This document shows positions 16,254 to 24,064 of a stretch of DNA of 32,338 nucleotides, piece by piece. A model generated the notes under the pieces. The model was not told the DNA's origin. It made no database searches and worked only from the letters and a program-made list of their open reading frames with translations. Source of the stretch: an uncultured Eubacteriales bacterium (GTDB lineage: Bacteria > Bacillota > Clostridia > Oscillospirales > Acutalibacteraceae). How positions within the stretch are numbered: the first letter of the stretch is position 1; each line of letters begins with the position of its first letter. Location: positions 1 through 32,338 of the forward strand of contig CARTIQ010000010.1 in assembly GCA_949068525.1 (NCBI GenBank). Reading direction: 5' to 3'. The translations under genes and the position numbers were made by a program.

Positions 16254-16282
16254 TTGATAAAAACATCAATTTGTGATAATAT
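16254..16282 (+). promoter_or_regulatory. Promoter, TTGATA-17-TAATAT
   Basis: TTGATA (16254-16259) and TAATAT (16277-16282), 48 bases before the start at 16330. TTGATAAAAA recurs at about 16296. Confidence 0.5.
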
Positions 16283-16329
16283 TAATATGGTTAGGTTGAT
16301 AAAAATATTAGCAAAAAGGGGTGTTTATA

Positions 16330-19300
16330 TTGTCAATTAGAGATGTGGAAAGGTTTTTAGAGCTGGTAAAAACAGATGAAAAGCTTAAGGGAAATATTGT
16401 TAAAACGATTAAAACCTTGCAAAGAAAAGAAGGAAAATCGTTTAACGAAGATCAGCTAATAGAAAATGTAATTATCCCTCTTGCGCAAAAAAGGGGGATA
16501 AACTTTACTGAAAAAGATTTTTTGAACTACGCAGATAAAAAAACTCTGGAATTGCGCGAAGAAGATTTGCCAAAGGTAAGTGGCGGGGTAGATAAAACTA
16601 GTAAAGCCAAATTATTGTTAGGAGTAGCATTGCTTGGAACCAGCTCCGCGGCAGCTATGAACTTGGCTCAGCTACGGCACGAAAAGCCAGCATCTAGTAT
16701 AAAAGAAACTTCACAGAATGAGCCCAGTGAAAATAATCCGCACAGCAGTCAAAATAAGGCAATTTCGCAAAGTAACCTCCCAAAAACGGAGGAAATGGCC
16801 AAAAGAATAGGAGAAGAACCTAGCAGGGCTAAGCTTGAAAAGGAATTAGAGAAGAATTCAATAGAAAATTTAGCAGAAAGTTCAAATAATACAAATGGTC
16901 CAGCTACTACATTGCAAAATATAACCGCAGAGGAAACGTCAAAAAAACATATAGAATCTTTGCAACGCAAAGAAGTAGTTTTGCCCAATAACAAAGAAAC
17001 TGTGCCATTAACGCTAGATGCAACTTCGGATGCTGGCGATGTAACAGCGATTAAATCGCTAGCGGCTGGCTACAAAGAAGAGACAGCTGCTAACGCTGCT
17101 GAACCAAAAAAGAAAGTAAAATTTGTACCAGTAAGATCTGATATGTCAAGGGACGCCGTCATACAAAACAATGAAGATCGCAAGACTAATATACTTTCAA
17201 ATGCAAGCGAAGGTATAACTACTTTTCAACAAGGAACAGGTAATGCGGACCAGACTAATGTAACTACCACATATCGTGACATCGGTCAAAACAAAAATTC
17301 AGCCTCTTTTGTTCAAGGACCAAAAAATGGCATGGGAACAGCCGAGGAGCGAAATGTCGAGCGCAAAAGTCCAAAAACTGAAAAAGACGCAGCATCGAAT
17401 GCAAGCAAAAGTACAATTGCTTCTCAACAAGAAATAAGCAATACGAACGAGGTTAATGCAACCGCCACGTCTAGTCCCATCAATCAAAACAAAAAGTCAA
17501 CCTCTTCTGCACAGAAATCAGAAAGTGATGTGATAAAGGTTACAGGGCAAAATATCGACCGTAAAGATACAAGCTCTGCAAAACATGAGTATGTACATCC
17601 TGAGAATTGGGATGATATGAGTGAGGATCAAAAATTTGCGTATTTGAGTAACTTCATTAATGAAATTGATTCAAATTTTGATCAAATAGCTGAAAAAACT
17701 CGAAACATCTTTGAAGACGATATAAATAAGGTTTATAAAGATAATTTTTATGATCTTAACCATAAAGTAAGTATTAAAAGCCCTGGACATAAAGTAACAG
17801 GGTATGAAATATATAAATTAATGCATTTTTTTCATAGAAATATATCTCCACAAAAAAAATTTGGTATTTCTTCAGATTTTGAAAAATTGCCTTTAAAAGA
17901 TCAAGCAGATTATTTGGAAAAATTTTTAGAAGACATTGACTTTTTGGCGCAAATAAATGTTTGGGAAATTAAAATGGTGACAAGGTATATACTTAAAGTT
18001 GGAACGCTTTACTGGTGCTTTGATGACGTTGATATTAATTCTTTTACAAAACTGAGAAACTTTTATGAAAAACTAATTACCCAAAAAGATATAAATAATA
18101 ATAAAATACTACCTAGTTACGATAAATTATTAAAAATTCAGCTTGATACCTTAACCTTAAAAGAGCAAATTAACCACATATTAGAAACAATAAATAAAAT
18201 AGAATACATTCCGATTGCAGAGGGTGACGCACATTTTTATTATGTAGATCCTGAAAATATAAAGGATCTTTTGAATGACATAGAACATGTTTTAAGACAA
18301 ATAAGGCCCAGAGGTGTTAACAAAAAAATTAAAAAGATAGCAACTTTTTATAATGAGGTACAAGAAACGTTGGGCGGAGAAAAATTTTTTGAAGATATGC
18401 TGGACAATACTAAGGTGGCAGAAAAAAACAACGCCTACGAAAAACAAGGACATCCTCACGGGATATGGCAACTAAATGATATATTTTATCCCAACAGTAA
18501 TGTGCAAATAGAAAAAAGAGCAGCAGATAAGGAAAAACTTAACCTGTCCTCGAAAACTCAAACATTGGATGAGAATTCTAGACCGCTACCAAAAAATGCT
18601 TTGGAGAATCAGATGAACTTAAACAACAATAAGTTAAAATCGGGGTTGGAACAAAAATATGCAGAAGAAATTTCGGGGAAATGCGGGAAAAATCTTACCT
18701 TCACACTTTCCGAAGATGGGTGTTTGACCATTTCAGGAACAGGGGAGATGTTCAATTATAAAAAGAAACCGACCCCGTGGGATGAGCAAAAACATAGAAT
18801 AAAAAAAGTGGTTATAGAAAAAGGAGTCACTTCGATTGGAAATCTAGCTTTTATGGACTGCATTAACTTGAATTCTGTAGAAATTTCTAATAGCGTGAAA
18901 ACTATTGGAGAGTCTGCATTTTACAACTGCAGCAGTTTAATTTCTATGATTATCCCTAATGGTGTGGAAACCATTGAGTTTGATGCGTTTGAAAACTGTA
19001 CTAGTTTAACTTCTGTAGAGATTCCTGACAGTGTAAAGATCATTGGAGAAGGAGCGTTTTACAACTGTAGTAGCTTAACTTCTATAAAAATTCCTAATAG
19101 CGTAAGGACTATTGAGACTGATACTTTTTATAACTGTAGTAGCTTGGTCTCTATAATTATACCGAACAGCGTAAAAACAATCGAAGCTGGTGCTTTTTAT
19201 AACTGTAGCAGCATGGGTTCTGTGATTATTCCAGGCAGCGTAAAATTTATTGGAGAAGAGGCATTTTATAACTGTAGCGCACTAAGTTCAGTAACTTTCA

Positions 19301-19719
19301 TGGGAACTAAAATACCAAAACTTGAAGAAAATATATTCGGATTATGTGATAACCTTAAATATATCAACGTGCCCTGGGACTATAAGGGTGAAGATGAATT
19401 TGCAGGTAAAGTCATTAAATGGATCGTAGCTTCTGCAAACGATGATTTAAGAGACTTTTCTAAAGATTGGTTTGTATCTCTTGAAGACCAGGCTATAGAA
19501 TTGGTTCGGTATATTGACACACATGATATTAATAGTCTTGACAAAGAACACTTACAGCGGTTACAAAAAAATCTTAACCACTTGTTAAAGCAGGTAAAAA
19601 CGTATAACAGTAGGCCGTATTTTGAGGGGCTGCACTATTTTTACTCTAGTGATATTTTTAGGAGTATTATTTTTTATCTATGGGATACAAGAGAACGCGT
19701 AAAAAGACTTTTGTCCTAA
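16330..19719 (+). CDS. Giant Nif11-leader protein with BspA-like leucine-rich repeats
   Basis: A 1129-residue protein. The N-terminus (SIRDVERFLELVKTDEKLKG, a central helix, then KTLELREEDLPKVSGG) is a Nif11-type leader with a double glycine at 85-86, the kind removed by peptidase-containing ABC exporters. A disordered Ser/Thr/Asn/Lys-rich region follows (about 90-420), then helical modules each starting near a [ST]x(2-3)DQ motif (about 430-680), a second linker, an LRR cap (CGKNLTFTLSEDGCLTISGTG), 23-residue LRR_5 repeats (SVKTIGESAFYNCSSL type, about 838-990), and a last helical module with VSLEDQAIELVRYID. The start is TTG at 16330, seven bases after AAGGGGTG, because the family begins MSI; an in-frame GTG at 16321 overlaps that site. 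Probably exported and surface- or host-directed; no exporter gene is in the window. Confidence 0.85.
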   Translation: MSIRDVERFLELVKTDEKLKGNIVKTIKTLQRKEGKSFNEDQLIENVIIPLAQKRGINFTEKDFLNYADKKTLELREEDLPKVSGGVDKTSKAKLLLGVALLGTSSAAAMNLAQLRHEKPASSIKETSQNEPSENNPHSSQNKAISQSNLPKTEEMAKRIGEEPSRAKLEKELEKNSIENLAESSNNTNGPATTLQNITAEETSKKHIESLQRKEVVLPNNKETVPLTLDATSDAGDVTAIKSLAAGYKEETAANAAEPKKKVKFVPVRSDMSRDAVIQNNEDRKTNILSNASEGITTFQQGTGNADQTNVTTTYRDIGQNKNSASFVQGPKNGMGTAEERNVERKSPKTEKDAASNASKSTIASQQEISNTNEVNATATSSPINQNKKSTSSAQKSESDVIKVTGQNIDRKDTSSAKHEYVHPENWDDMSEDQKFAYLSNFINEIDSNFDQIAEKTRNIFEDDINKVYKDNFYDLNHKVSIKSPGHKVTGYEIYKLMHFFHRNISPQKKFGISSDFEKLPLKDQADYLEKFLEDIDFLAQINVWEIKMVTRYILKVGTLYWCFDDVDINSFTKLRNFYEKLITQKDINNNKILPSYDKLLKIQLDTLTLKEQINHILETINKIEYIPIAEGDAHFYYVDPENIKDLLNDIEHVLRQIRPRGVNKKIKKIATFYNEVQETLGGEKFFEDMLDNTKVAEKNNAYEKQGHPHGIWQLNDIFYPNSNVQIEKRAADKEKLNLSSKTQTLDENSRPLPKNALENQMNLNNNKLKSGLEQKYAEEISGKCGKNLTFTLSEDGCLTISGTGEMFNYKKKPTPWDEQKHRIKKVVIEKGVTSIGNLAFMDCINLNSVEISNSVKTIGESAFYNCSSLISMIIPNGVETIEFDAFENCTSLTSVEIPDSVKIIGEGAFYNCSSLTSIKIPNSVRTIETDTFYNCSSLVSIIIPNSVKTIEAGAFYNCSSMGSVIIPGSVKFIGEEAFYNCSALSSVTFMGTKIPKLEENIFGLCDNLKYINVPWDYKGEDEFAGKVIKWIVASANDDLRDFSKDWFVSLEDQAIELVRYIDTHDINSLDKEHLQRLQKNLNHLLKQVKTYNSRPYFEGLHYFYSSDIFRSIIFYLWDTRERVKRLLS
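18874..19287 (+). repeat. Six 69-bp tandem repeats encoding LRR units
   Basis: Units begin at 18874, 18943, 19012, 19081, 19150 and 19219. Each encodes 23 residues of the pattern SxxIPxSVKxIExxAFYNCSSL. The DNA copies are similar but not identical, consistent with duplication followed by drift. Confidence 0.9.
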
Positions 19720-19796
19720 AGTAAAAAAAGATGCGATGCGGACGTGTTTAAATTGACAGTTTAACCGAGGATATGGAGGAACTAAAGATTGCCTTG

Positions 19797-19832
19797 GGTA
19801 GTGTGAAAAGCCGTCTCACACACCGTTTTTTT
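19797..19832 (+). terminator. Intrinsic terminator of the Nif11/LRR gene
   Basis: GGT, one bulged A, then GTGTGA (19797-19806) pairs with TCACACACC (19816-19824), followed by seven T. Confidence 0.75.
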
Positions 19833-19943
19833 GTGCCTTTTGAAAATTTGGGGACCAAAGGAGCAGTATTCCTTTTATTGTGCCGGCGCCGCATTGAATT
19901 GAACACCCGCGTCACCCTTTTCTCTGGTTTGCCGTAACTTTTT

Positions 19944-19990
19944 AGGTCTCCTATGGTATTTTTATTTTACCATAGAAGACCTTTTTTTTT
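19944..19990 (+). terminator. Strong intrinsic terminator
   Basis: AGGTC, a two-base internal loop and CTATGGTA (19944-19958) pair with TACCATAG and GACCT (19968-19982), followed by eight or nine T. The minus-strand reading lacks a T-run, so it acts on plus-strand transcripts only. Confidence 0.85.
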
Positions 19991-20043
19991 CTAAATTTTC
20001 TTATTTATAGACTTTTTCACAGGCTCTTTTTACGTGCCAACTC

Positions 20044-20994
20044 TTACCAATATACACCGTATTCTTCTTTGTTTTTTAATACTTCTGTTAAATTTTTTCT
20101 TAGCTCTTCAAACTTTGAGGCAAATGAAGCCTTTTCTTCATCGCTATATTTTATACCAGCTTTATTAAACTCGGCGCTTCCTTTTGGATAAAGATCAGAT
20201 TCACAAAATTGAAATAGAATAAAATCATTTTCTGATTTTCGAAAATCGAAATCACTAGGAATTCGATTTTTTAACAAGTCAAATGCACATATATTAAGTT
20301 TAGTTCTAAGATCGAGCTTTTCTTGTTCTAAAAAGTTTTTATGAGAACTTTCTGAATATTGGTTATTGGCGTGTTCTAGCATGTCGCTACATACTGCCCC
20401 TAGCGTTACCGCCCCGAATAATGCGCCCAACGCAGTAACAACTTTATATATGACTTTTTCCTTGAGCAATCTGTAGATCCGTTTAAGCTCATCTTTAAAA
20501 GAAAAAGACTTGTTGCCGCATAGTTTTTCTTTTGGAGCCTTTGAAGAATTGTTGGGATCAAGTCCCACCGCCAAAAGAAGGAAAGCCACTGCCTCTATAA
20601 TACCTCCTAACGCGGCGGCACCAGTAATTTTAAGCAAATTTAATAGCCCATTTGACTTTTTTTCGTTTTTTGCTTCCCAAGGGAATGGATCGCAGGGGAA
20701 AATTTTTTTAATTTCTTCTTTTGAGTAAATCTTAAATTTATCAACTATCTTATCAAGGGCACGGTAACTGAAAAAATATAAAGACCGATCTGCATCTTTA
20801 CCTACATTTTTTATGCCTACATAATCATTTCCTTTAGCCAAGAGCTCTTTCCCCTTCATAAAAGAACATCCGAAATGAGTATCGGGGCTCATCTCTTCAG
20901 GACATGCATCATCAAGTTCAAGTGCATACCCCTGAATATTGCCAACAGTAATACAAAAGGCTAAAATTAACGATATTATTCTTTTTATCTTCAT
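20044..20994 (-). CDS. Secreted Cys-pair membrane-hairpin protein, group C
   Basis: A 316-residue protein related to the 11643 and 21043 proteins. It has a signal peptide (1-24), Cys pair C31/C43 around PEEMSPDTHFG, then VGKDADRSLYFFSYRALDKI (about 64-83), a hydrophobic segment ITGAAALGGIIEAVAFLLLA (about 123-142), a charged loop, a second segment VVTALGALFGAVTLGAVCSD (about 185-204), a helical region and a C-terminal module with SENDFILFQF and GIKYSDEEKASFASKFEELR. The last part matches GINYTKAELESFPKKF of its neighbour. It follows the 21043 gene after 48 bases, with GGAGCG upstream, and is probably co-transcribed. Function unknown. Confidence 0.75.
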   Translation of the reverse strand: MKIKRIISLILAFCITVGNIQGYALELDDACPEEMSPDTHFGCSFMKGKELLAKGNDYVGIKNVGKDADRSLYFFSYRALDKIVDKFKIYSKEEIKKIFPCDPFPWEAKNEKKSNGLLNLLKITGAAALGGIIEAVAFLLLAVGLDPNNSSKAPKEKLCGNKSFSFKDELKRIYRLLKEKVIYKVVTALGALFGAVTLGAVCSDMLEHANNQYSESSHKNFLEQEKLDLRTKLNICAFDLLKNRIPSDFDFRKSENDFILFQFCESDLYPKGSAEFNKAGIKYSDEEKASFASKFEELRKNLTEVLKNKEEYGVYW

Positions 20995-21042
20995 TTTTAT
21001 TATTTCGCTCCTTTTTATTTTGCTGTTTTTCAGCTTCCTTAT

Positions 21043-22005
21043 TTAATCGCTCAGTTCTTTCTGCTCCGGATTTACTGCTTTACCGCTAACCTCATTATCT
21101 GGGTCAAGTTTCCCGTTTTCCTTTAGGTTTTTTCTTATTTTAGCCGCAATTTCCTTAAATTTCTTAGGAAACGACTCCAACTCTGCTTTTGTGTAGTTTA
21201 TTCCTACATATTTGGGATCCCAGTAAAAATTATTTGGTTGACTAATAAAGCAAACCATGTCGAACGTTAAACTTTGGGGCCTATCAATAGCGTGTAATAA
21301 TAAGTTTAACATATCAGCCTTTCGTTCATTCGATCTGTTAATTTCAACTATTTTATGGTTTAATTCATCTCTTTTATTGCACGCATTGCGTTTATTCACA
21401 TTGTAATTAACACATAAACCTATGAGTGATGCTAGGCCTGAAATTAACGCTCCTATGTACACTGGGAAAATACTGTGTCCTGGTTTTCGTGTTGTGGGTG
21501 TGGGTGTGGATGTGCCAGAAGGAGAATTATTATCAGAACCAGGTCTATTATTGTCTTGACCGTTACCTTTAGATTCAGTTCCACAACTTGGTATATTTTG
21601 AAAAAAATACCCTCCGATAGCTCCAAGCAAACTAGCAAGTCCAATTAAGCCAGTATTTAAATTCAAGAAAGGAGCCTCGCAAGCTTTGCCTAATGAGTTG
21701 CGTTCTTCCCTTAATTTTTTTACAGATACAAGCTTTTTCTTTTCATATACATCGTCTAAAGCCCTAAAATTAAAACAGTAACGTTCTTCATCTCCAAAGG
21801 GGCCTAAATTTTCAGCACTTGCATAGTCCACTTGGTTGTATCCAACTTTCACTAACTCAGAATCTGCACAACTTTCATCTATATATCCTCCTTTAGAATT
21901 TCTGTTAGAATCACAATAGTCTTCAGCAGAAACTTGCAATGGGAAAATAAAACTAAACATACAACTTACACTTAAAATAATTGATAACAATTTTTTAATT
22001 TTCAT
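21043..22005 (-). CDS. Secreted Cys-pair membrane-hairpin protein, group C
   Basis: A 320-residue protein closest to the 11643 protein: the N-terminal NSKGGYIDESCADS matches NSKGGYIEDSCAYW there. Order: signal peptide (1-27, ending VSA), Cys pair C31/C46, ENLGPFGDEERYCFNFRALD (about 65-84), hydrophobic glycine-rich segment GLIGLASLLGAIGGYFF (about 119-135), a flexible Asn/Pro/Ser/Thr linker (about 140-175, including GTSTPTPTTRKPG), a second segment YIGALISGLASLIGLCV (about 183-199), a helix, and FYWDPKYVGINYTKAELESF near the end. The proline/threonine linker between the two hydrophobic segments is absent in the paralogues. First gene of a two-gene minus-strand operon. Function unknown. Confidence 0.75.
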   Translation of the reverse strand: MKIKKLLSIILSVSCMFSFIFPLQVSAEDYCDSNRNSKGGYIDESCADSELVKVGYNQVDYASAENLGPFGDEERYCFNFRALDDVYEKKKLVSVKKLREERNSLGKACEAPFLNLNTGLIGLASLLGAIGGYFFQNIPSCGTESKGNGQDNNRPGSDNNSPSGTSTPTPTTRKPGHSIFPVYIGALISGLASLIGLCVNYNVNKRNACNKRDELNHKIVEINRSNERKADMLNLLLHAIDRPQSLTFDMVCFISQPNNFYWDPKYVGINYTKAELESFPKKFKEIAAKIRKNLKENGKLDPDNEVSGKAVNPEQKELSD

Positions 22006-22044
22006 GATTATAAATCTCTCCCAACCTTCAACTTTTTGCTTTTA

Positions 22045-22053
22045 ATTATACCA
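22045..22053 (-). promoter_or_regulatory. Extended -10 promoter of the group C pair
   Basis: TGGTATAAT on the minus strand, 40 bases before the start at 22005. The -35 region is weak. Confidence 0.55.
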
Positions 22054-22298
22054 TGGATAAATTCTGTGTTATTGCCAAAAAAGAAAATAAGATCAATTTC
22101 ATATGGGACGACAAATAAACACAAAACATTTGTGAAATTGTGTTGTTTTTGACGAAATGTTGTTTTAGAATTAAACTGCTCCGTAATAAAGTTAACAGAT
22201 ACAAAAGATTACGCCCATGTCGTTAAACGGTAGGCAATATCTACAATAACATAATTTGAACTCAAAGCTCTTGCGAAAAGAATAGTCGCTGCTTTTAA

Positions 22299-22332
22299 CT
22301 TTTCACTTGTTTTAGGTGAAAGGCATTTTTTT
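22299..22332 (+). terminator. Orphan terminator-like hairpin
   Basis: CTTTTCAC (22299-22306) pairs with GTGAAAGG (22316-22323, one G-T pair), followed by seven T. No gene lies upstream on this strand, so it may end a small RNA or be a leftover. Confidence 0.5.
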
Positions 22333-22438
22333 GCTTATTTTTTTCACATTACAAAAACAACAACCACTTAAGGAAAGGATTCTAAAAGAATTTTGTTTTA
22401 AATTTTTTGTAGTTCCGTTTAGTGTTGTTTTACATATT

Positions 22439-22459
22439 TAAGCGACAAATAAGCGACAA
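22439..22459. repeat. Tandem direct repeat TAAGCGACAA, 11-base period
   Basis: TAAGCGACAA occurs at 22439-22448 and 22450-22459, one helical turn apart, beside the left end of the phage genes. It could be a protein-binding or recombinase arm site. Confidence 0.5.
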
Positions 22460-22472
22460 TTTGAATGCTTAA

Positions 22473-22667
22473 AGGGCTATAATTCTTGGTACAACGCCAT
22501 CTTATTGTTTATATGCCTGCTATCTTGAAGACCTAGAACCGTTGGGGCTTAACTTCATTAAGCTTGGACTCCAAGATGTGCTATTTAACCCAGAAACAAA
22601 GCAGATTTACACTCCGAATACGAACCAACTTACAAATATAAAAACAGGAGGCTATCAAGATGCATGA
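22473..22667 (+). pseudogene. C-terminal remnant of a phage gene, probably portal
   Basis: An open stretch of 64 codons without a start codon, running from an in-frame TAA at 22470 to the TGA at 22665. It reads YLEDLEPLGLNFIKLGLQDV, then LFNPETKQIYTPNTNQL. The KLGLxDV...IYTPNTNQ pattern resembles the C-terminal tails of HK97-type portal proteins of Firmicutes siphophages, and a portal gene is expected at this place in the gene order. It overlaps the rha start by eight bases, as phage genes do. The upstream part is missing, so it is probably a deletion remnant. Portal identity is an inference from position and a short match. Confidence 0.4.
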
Positions 22668-23352
22668 ATTAATAAATGTAAATATCAGAAACGAAGACGG
22701 CAAACTGCTGGTTAGCAGCCGAGACATTGCAAAGGGGCTTGAGAAAGAACATTACGACGTTTTAAAGAAAGTCCGAGAAGTTTTAGGAGACGGAGAGTTT
22801 TCCTGTTCGTCATATTTAACAGAACAAGGGAAAGAAATGACTGAGTATTTGTTGGACAAGAACGCATTTATCTTGCTTGTCATGAACTACACCGGCTACA
22901 ACGATTTCAAGCGTGCCTATATAAAGCGGTTTGATGAGATGGAAAAACAATTGAGTTTTAACGTGCCAAAAACCTTTCCGGAGGCACTCAGATGTTTGGC
23001 GGCCGAAGTTGAGCAAAAAGAGCTCATGCAAAAGCAGCGCAATGAGGCGATACGCACCAAGGCTTGGATATCCGACAAAAAGACAGCAACAGCGATGAAT
23101 ACTGCAAGTCAAAAGTCAAAGGAAGTGGAAAAATTGAAAATAGAATTGGATCGCTCTAAAAAATTTGCGAGTATAAAGGCAGTAGAAATGAGCCTAAAGC
23201 AGAAATTTGATTGGAAGCCACTAAGAAATTATTGCACTGCGCATGAACTTGAAATGCCCAAAATATTCGATGCAAATTACGGCAAAGTGCGTACATATCC
23301 GGCTAAAGCCTGGGCAGCAATCTATGAGGTTGACTTAGAAAAACTGTTTTAA
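22660..23352 (+). CDS. Rha family phage regulatory protein / antirepressor
   Basis: A 230-residue protein. The N-terminal domain (about 1-95) is the Rha type: LLVSSRDIAKGLEKEHYDVL, then SSYLTEQGKEMTEYLLDKNA and YTGYNDFKRAYIKRFDEME. A coiled helical linker follows (about 105-165), then a C-terminal module with WKPLRNYCTAHELEMPKI and YPAKAWAAIYEVDLEKLF. Rha proteins of lambdoid and Firmicutes phages affect lysogeny or growth in certain hosts; related antirepressors counter the CI repressor. The AGGAGG site is ten bases before the ATG at 22660. Its position next to the capsid genes is seen in some Firmicutes prophages. Family is clear; target repressor unknown. Confidence 0.88.
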   Translation: MHELINVNIRNEDGKLLVSSRDIAKGLEKEHYDVLKKVREVLGDGEFSCSSYLTEQGKEMTEYLLDKNAFILLVMNYTGYNDFKRAYIKRFDEMEKQLSFNVPKTFPEALRCLAAEVEQKELMQKQRNEAIRTKAWISDKKTATAMNTASQKSKEVEKLKIELDRSKKFASIKAVEMSLKQKFDWKPLRNYCTAHELEMPKIFDANYGKVRTYPAKAWAAIYEVDLEKLF

Positions 23353-23392
23353 ACGGCTACAAATCGAGCTTTTTAAGGGGGTGAACTTGGGG

Positions 23393-24046
23393 GTGCGAAT
23401 AGAAATAAGAAACGATAGCGTGGTGTTGGATGGCTACGTCAACGCTGTGGCGCGGGATTCACGGCCAATGCTTTCTGAGTGTGGCGAGAAATTTGTTGAG
23501 CAAATAAGCCCAAAGGCCTTTCAGCGGGCGCTTGACAAAAACGAAGACATCTTATGCCTCTTGAATCATGAGCCGTCAAGAGTTTTAGGATCAACGAAGC
23601 AAGGGAACATCGAGCTTTTTGAAGATAACATAGGCCTTCGGGCTATCTGCAAAATTACAGACAGCGAAGTCATTGAAAAAGCGAAAGCGAACTGTCTTCG
23701 TGGATGGAGTTTTGGCTTTGAGGCTTTAAAAGAGCACGAAGAATCAATTACAGATGGCTTTAAACGTCGGTTTGTTGATGAAATGAACCTTGCCGAAGTA
23801 TCGATAATCGACGAACAGCGTATTCCGTGCTATGTTGGGACATCGATTGAAACAAGAGCCGATAGGACCAGCAAACTCGAGTATCGAGGACGGACAGTGT
23901 CCGCTTTTTATCCGCGGAATAGCTTTGTTGAAACAGATAGCAAAATCACGCGGAAGAGGCTTGAAACTGAGCCTAATAACGCTTTAGACCCTGGCAAAAT
24001 CGATTACTCGCAATATGAGCGGGTAATTGCGGAAATATCAAAATAA
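23393..24046 (+). CDS. Prohead protease, HK97 family
   Basis: A 217-residue caudovirus prohead serine protease (U35/Pfam 04586 type), which cleaves the capsid scaffold segment during head maturation. Visible motifs are GYVNAVARDSRPM near the N-terminus, LNHEPSRVLGST with the catalytic His, and LRGWSFGFEA with the catalytic Ser, then EVSIIDEQRIPCY. The start is chosen as GTG at 23393: AAGGGGGTGA lies about nine bases upstream, and the resulting N-terminus RIEIRNDSVVLDGYV fits the family, whereas GTG at 23381 is part of the ribosome site. It lies directly before the capsid gene, the usual order. Confidence 0.9.
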   Translation: MRIEIRNDSVVLDGYVNAVARDSRPMLSECGEKFVEQISPKAFQRALDKNEDILCLLNHEPSRVLGSTKQGNIELFEDNIGLRAICKITDSEVIEKAKANCLRGWSFGFEALKEHEESITDGFKRRFVDEMNLAEVSIIDEQRIPCYVGTSIETRADRTSKLEYRGRTVSAFYPRNSFVETDSKITRKRLETEPNNALDPGKIDYSQYERVIAEISK

Positions 24047-24064
24047 AAAGGAGATAGATTGATC

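Larger units (their letters stand above)
19720..20043. other. Intergenic region with two plus-strand terminators
   Basis: No gene seen. Two terminator-like hairpins (19797-19832 and 19944-19990) bracket about 110 bases that include a GC-rich patch (GCCGGCGCCGC near 19882). Confidence 0.5.
22054..22472. other. Junction region between chromosomal genes and prophage
   Basis: No gene seen. It is AT-rich, contains a plus-strand terminator-like hairpin (22299-22332) and an 11-base-spaced tandem repeat (22439-22459), and ends where a phage-like reading frame begins without a start. Confidence 0.5.

Noticed and set aside
18874..19287. Regular 69-base repeats
   Set aside because: They are in frame within one long gene and encode LRR units, so they are protein repeats and not CRISPR or satellite DNA.
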